Notes under the pieces: generated by a model
What the model was told of the DNA's origin: nothing
The model's database searches: none
Seen by the model: only the letters and a program-made list of their open reading frames with translations
NCBI RefSeq assembly: GCF_003014475.1
Contig: NZ_PYGJ01000022.1
Span: 1 to 61,937, forward strand
DNA length: 61,937 bases
Origin: Shimia abyssi
Lineage (GTDB): Bacteria; Pseudomonadota; Alphaproteobacteria; Rhodobacterales; Rhodobacteraceae
Reading direction: 5' to 3'
Program-made: the position numbers and the translations under genes
Shown: positions 60,892-61,937 of the stretch, in pieces
How the letters are laid out: every line of letters begins with the position of its first letter
Position numbering within the stretch: position 1 is the first letter of the stretch

Positions 60892-61937
60892 TTTGGATGC
60901 AAAAGCCTCGGGTTGGTGACGATGCCTACGACGTCCGCCACGAGGTTGAAAAGAACATAGGTTGCCGCGAAAATCAGGGCGCAGGCTTGCACGACGGGAA
61001 TATCCCGCGCGCTCACTGCGTCGACCATCAGCTGACCCACACCGGGATAAACGAAGACCACCTCGACAACCACAACGCCGACAATCAGATACGCCAAATT
61101 GAAGGCGATCACAGCCGCGATAGGTGCCCATGCATTTGGTAGTGCGTAGTTCAGAACAACCCGAAGTGGCGATTCACCGGCAAGCCGGGCCATCTCTATG
61201 TAAGGCGATGCCATGAGGTTGATGATGGCCGCACGGGTCATGCGCATCATGTGCGCTATTATCACTAGAGTAAGTGTAAGCGCAGGAAGTGCGGTCCGAT
61301 ACAGCCGGTCCCAGAAAGGTGTGTCTGGCGACACGTCAGAAAGCGATGGAAAGATCGGCCAGATCACACCCAGCAAAAGGATCAGAATGTAGGCCAGAAA
61401 AAACTCTGGAAATGAAATCGTGATCAATGTGACTGCGTTGACGCTGCGATCAAAGACGCTACCTCTTTTCAACGCTGCAGCAATGCCAAGTGCGAGGGCC
61501 AGCGGAACAGCGATCATAGCGGTAACGCCGGCCAGGAACAATGTGTTGGCGAGGCGTGGGCCAATAAGGTCCACAACAGGGCGAGACCGGTCACCACCAA
61601 CACCACTTCGACCCGAGAACGACGTACCCAGATCACCTTGCAAAACCCCGCCGATCCAGTTCACATAACGTGTTACCGGCCCCTGATCCAGGCCCAGTTC
61701 CGCACGCAATGCGGCGGTGGTCTCAGGTGTGGCACCCTGACCCAGAACAGATTGCGCAAAGTCACCGGGAAGGAACTGCACGGACGTGAAGATGATGAGC
61801 GATACGACAAACAACGTCACTACACCCAACGCGAGGCGTTGCTGTGAACGGCGGAGCAATACTCGTCCACGGTAGCGTCGGCGTTGTGCCGTCGCGGGCG
61901 GCGTAAAAGTCGTCCACTTTGGCCCTTTCGATATTCG
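60888..61937 (-). CDS. Oligopeptide-type ABC permease, DppB-like, 5' end at window edge
   Basis: An inner-membrane permease of the DppB type with LGVVTLFVVSLIIFTSVQFLPGD-like TM1, the LGLDQGPVTRYVNWIGGVLQGDLGTSF loop and the EAA loop EMARLAGESPLRVVLNYALPNA. The frame remains open to the right edge without a stop. A TTG at 61859 could be a start, but the in-frame codons upstream give a plausible Arg-rich cytoplasmic N terminus, so the true start probably lies at or beyond the edge. The substrate-binding protein gene would be expected beyond the right end. Bases 61843-61937 are the right copy of the terminal inverted repeat. Confidence 0.9.
   Translation of the reverse strand, partial: RISKGPKWTTFTPPATAQRRRYRGRVLLRRSQQRLALGVVTLFVVSLIIFTSVQFLPGDFAQSVLGQGATPETTAALRAELGLDQGPVTRYVNWIGGVLQGDLGTSFSGRSGVGGDRSRPVVDLIGPRLANTLFLAGVTAMIAVPLALALGIAAALKRGSVFDRSVNAVTLITISFPEFFLAYILILLLGVIWPIFPSLSDVSPDTPFWDRLYRTALPALTLTLVIIAHMMRMTRAAIINLMASPYIEMARLAGESPLRVVLNYALPNAWAPIAAVIAFNLAYLIVGVVVVEVVFVYPGVGQLMVDAVSARDIPVVQACALIFAATYVLFNLVADVVGIVTNPRLLHPK
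61843..61937. repeat. Right copy of terminal inverted repeat
   Basis: Exact reverse complement of bases 1-95. This copy continues the DppB-like permease frame smoothly, so it is probably the genuine genomic location. Confidence 0.9.

Overview
The window looks like chromosomal DNA of a marine alphaproteobacterium of the Roseobacter group (Rhodobacteraceae). The support is a roseobacter-type flgD tail, a serC-serA operon with a two-hairpin leader, succinylase-type dapD/dapE, a trimethylamine methyltransferase-like/dimethylglycine dehydrogenase cluster, an NDUFA9-like protein, many short Hint-domain proteins, and uniform moderately GC-rich coding. I see no tRNA, rRNA, CRISPR array, prophage or insertion sequence. 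Nearly all the sequence is ordinary protein coding.

Layout. (1) 1-1424: truncated flgD behind a foreign 95-bp end, then a choline-kinase-like phosphotransferase. (2) 1550-8851: a polyamine (putrescine-type) module of GntR/FCD regulator, SpuC-like transaminase, ABC ATPase, binding protein and two permeases, ending in a terminator; a shared 13-bp motif in front of gntR and inside the spuC promoter is the likely operator. (3) 8951-16379: cell-wall enzymes (L,D-transpeptidase, MltB-type lytic transglycosylase), a YafY/WYL regulator divergent from a GST, RNase R, a DUF2064 protein overlapping dapE. (4) 16680-22406: three Hint-domain genes and a small gene lie between dapE and dapD; two encode choice-of-anchor L/cadherin-like/Hint proteins and the third has a Hint fold without its catalytic Cys and His. 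(5) 22585-29583: LOG-family hydrolase, small membrane protein, rlmN, a fourth Hint protein, IalB-like protein, asparaginase, and an ArsR-SRPBCC-YCII operon with a perfect operator palindrome. (6) 29767-33682: serB divergent from serC-serA, the complete phosphorylated serine pathway. (7) 33757-38200: phosphoesterase, MatB-like acyl-CoA synthetase, EamA transporter, LysR regulator. (8) 38295-43396: a methylamine/betaine-type demethylation operon (MttB-like, FAD/GcvT dehydrogenase, GlxA-AraC regulator). (9) 43473-49663: msrB-msrA, hydantoinase/oxoprolinase, queG, GST, mtgA, DUF4189 protein. (10) 49726-57953: gltD-gltB with terminator, uppP, NDUFA9-like protein. (11) 58386-61937: an oligopeptide-type ABC operon running off the right edge.

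Points to carry forward. The first and last 95 bases are exact reverse complements; the right copy continues an ABC permease reading frame while the left copy is fused abruptly to flgD, so the left end is most likely a fold-back chimera. The most interesting biology is the Hint/choice-of-anchor L cluster, where an autoprocessing domain occupies the place where related proteins carry a cell-surface sorting signal. Other candidates are a covarying hairpin repeat present twice (28345-28414 and 44430-44502), helically phased repeats between gltD and gltB, a 10-bp inverted repeat between gltD and uppP, and a paired hairpin repeat between serC and serA.

Functional assignments rest on reading motifs by eye; no database search was run.
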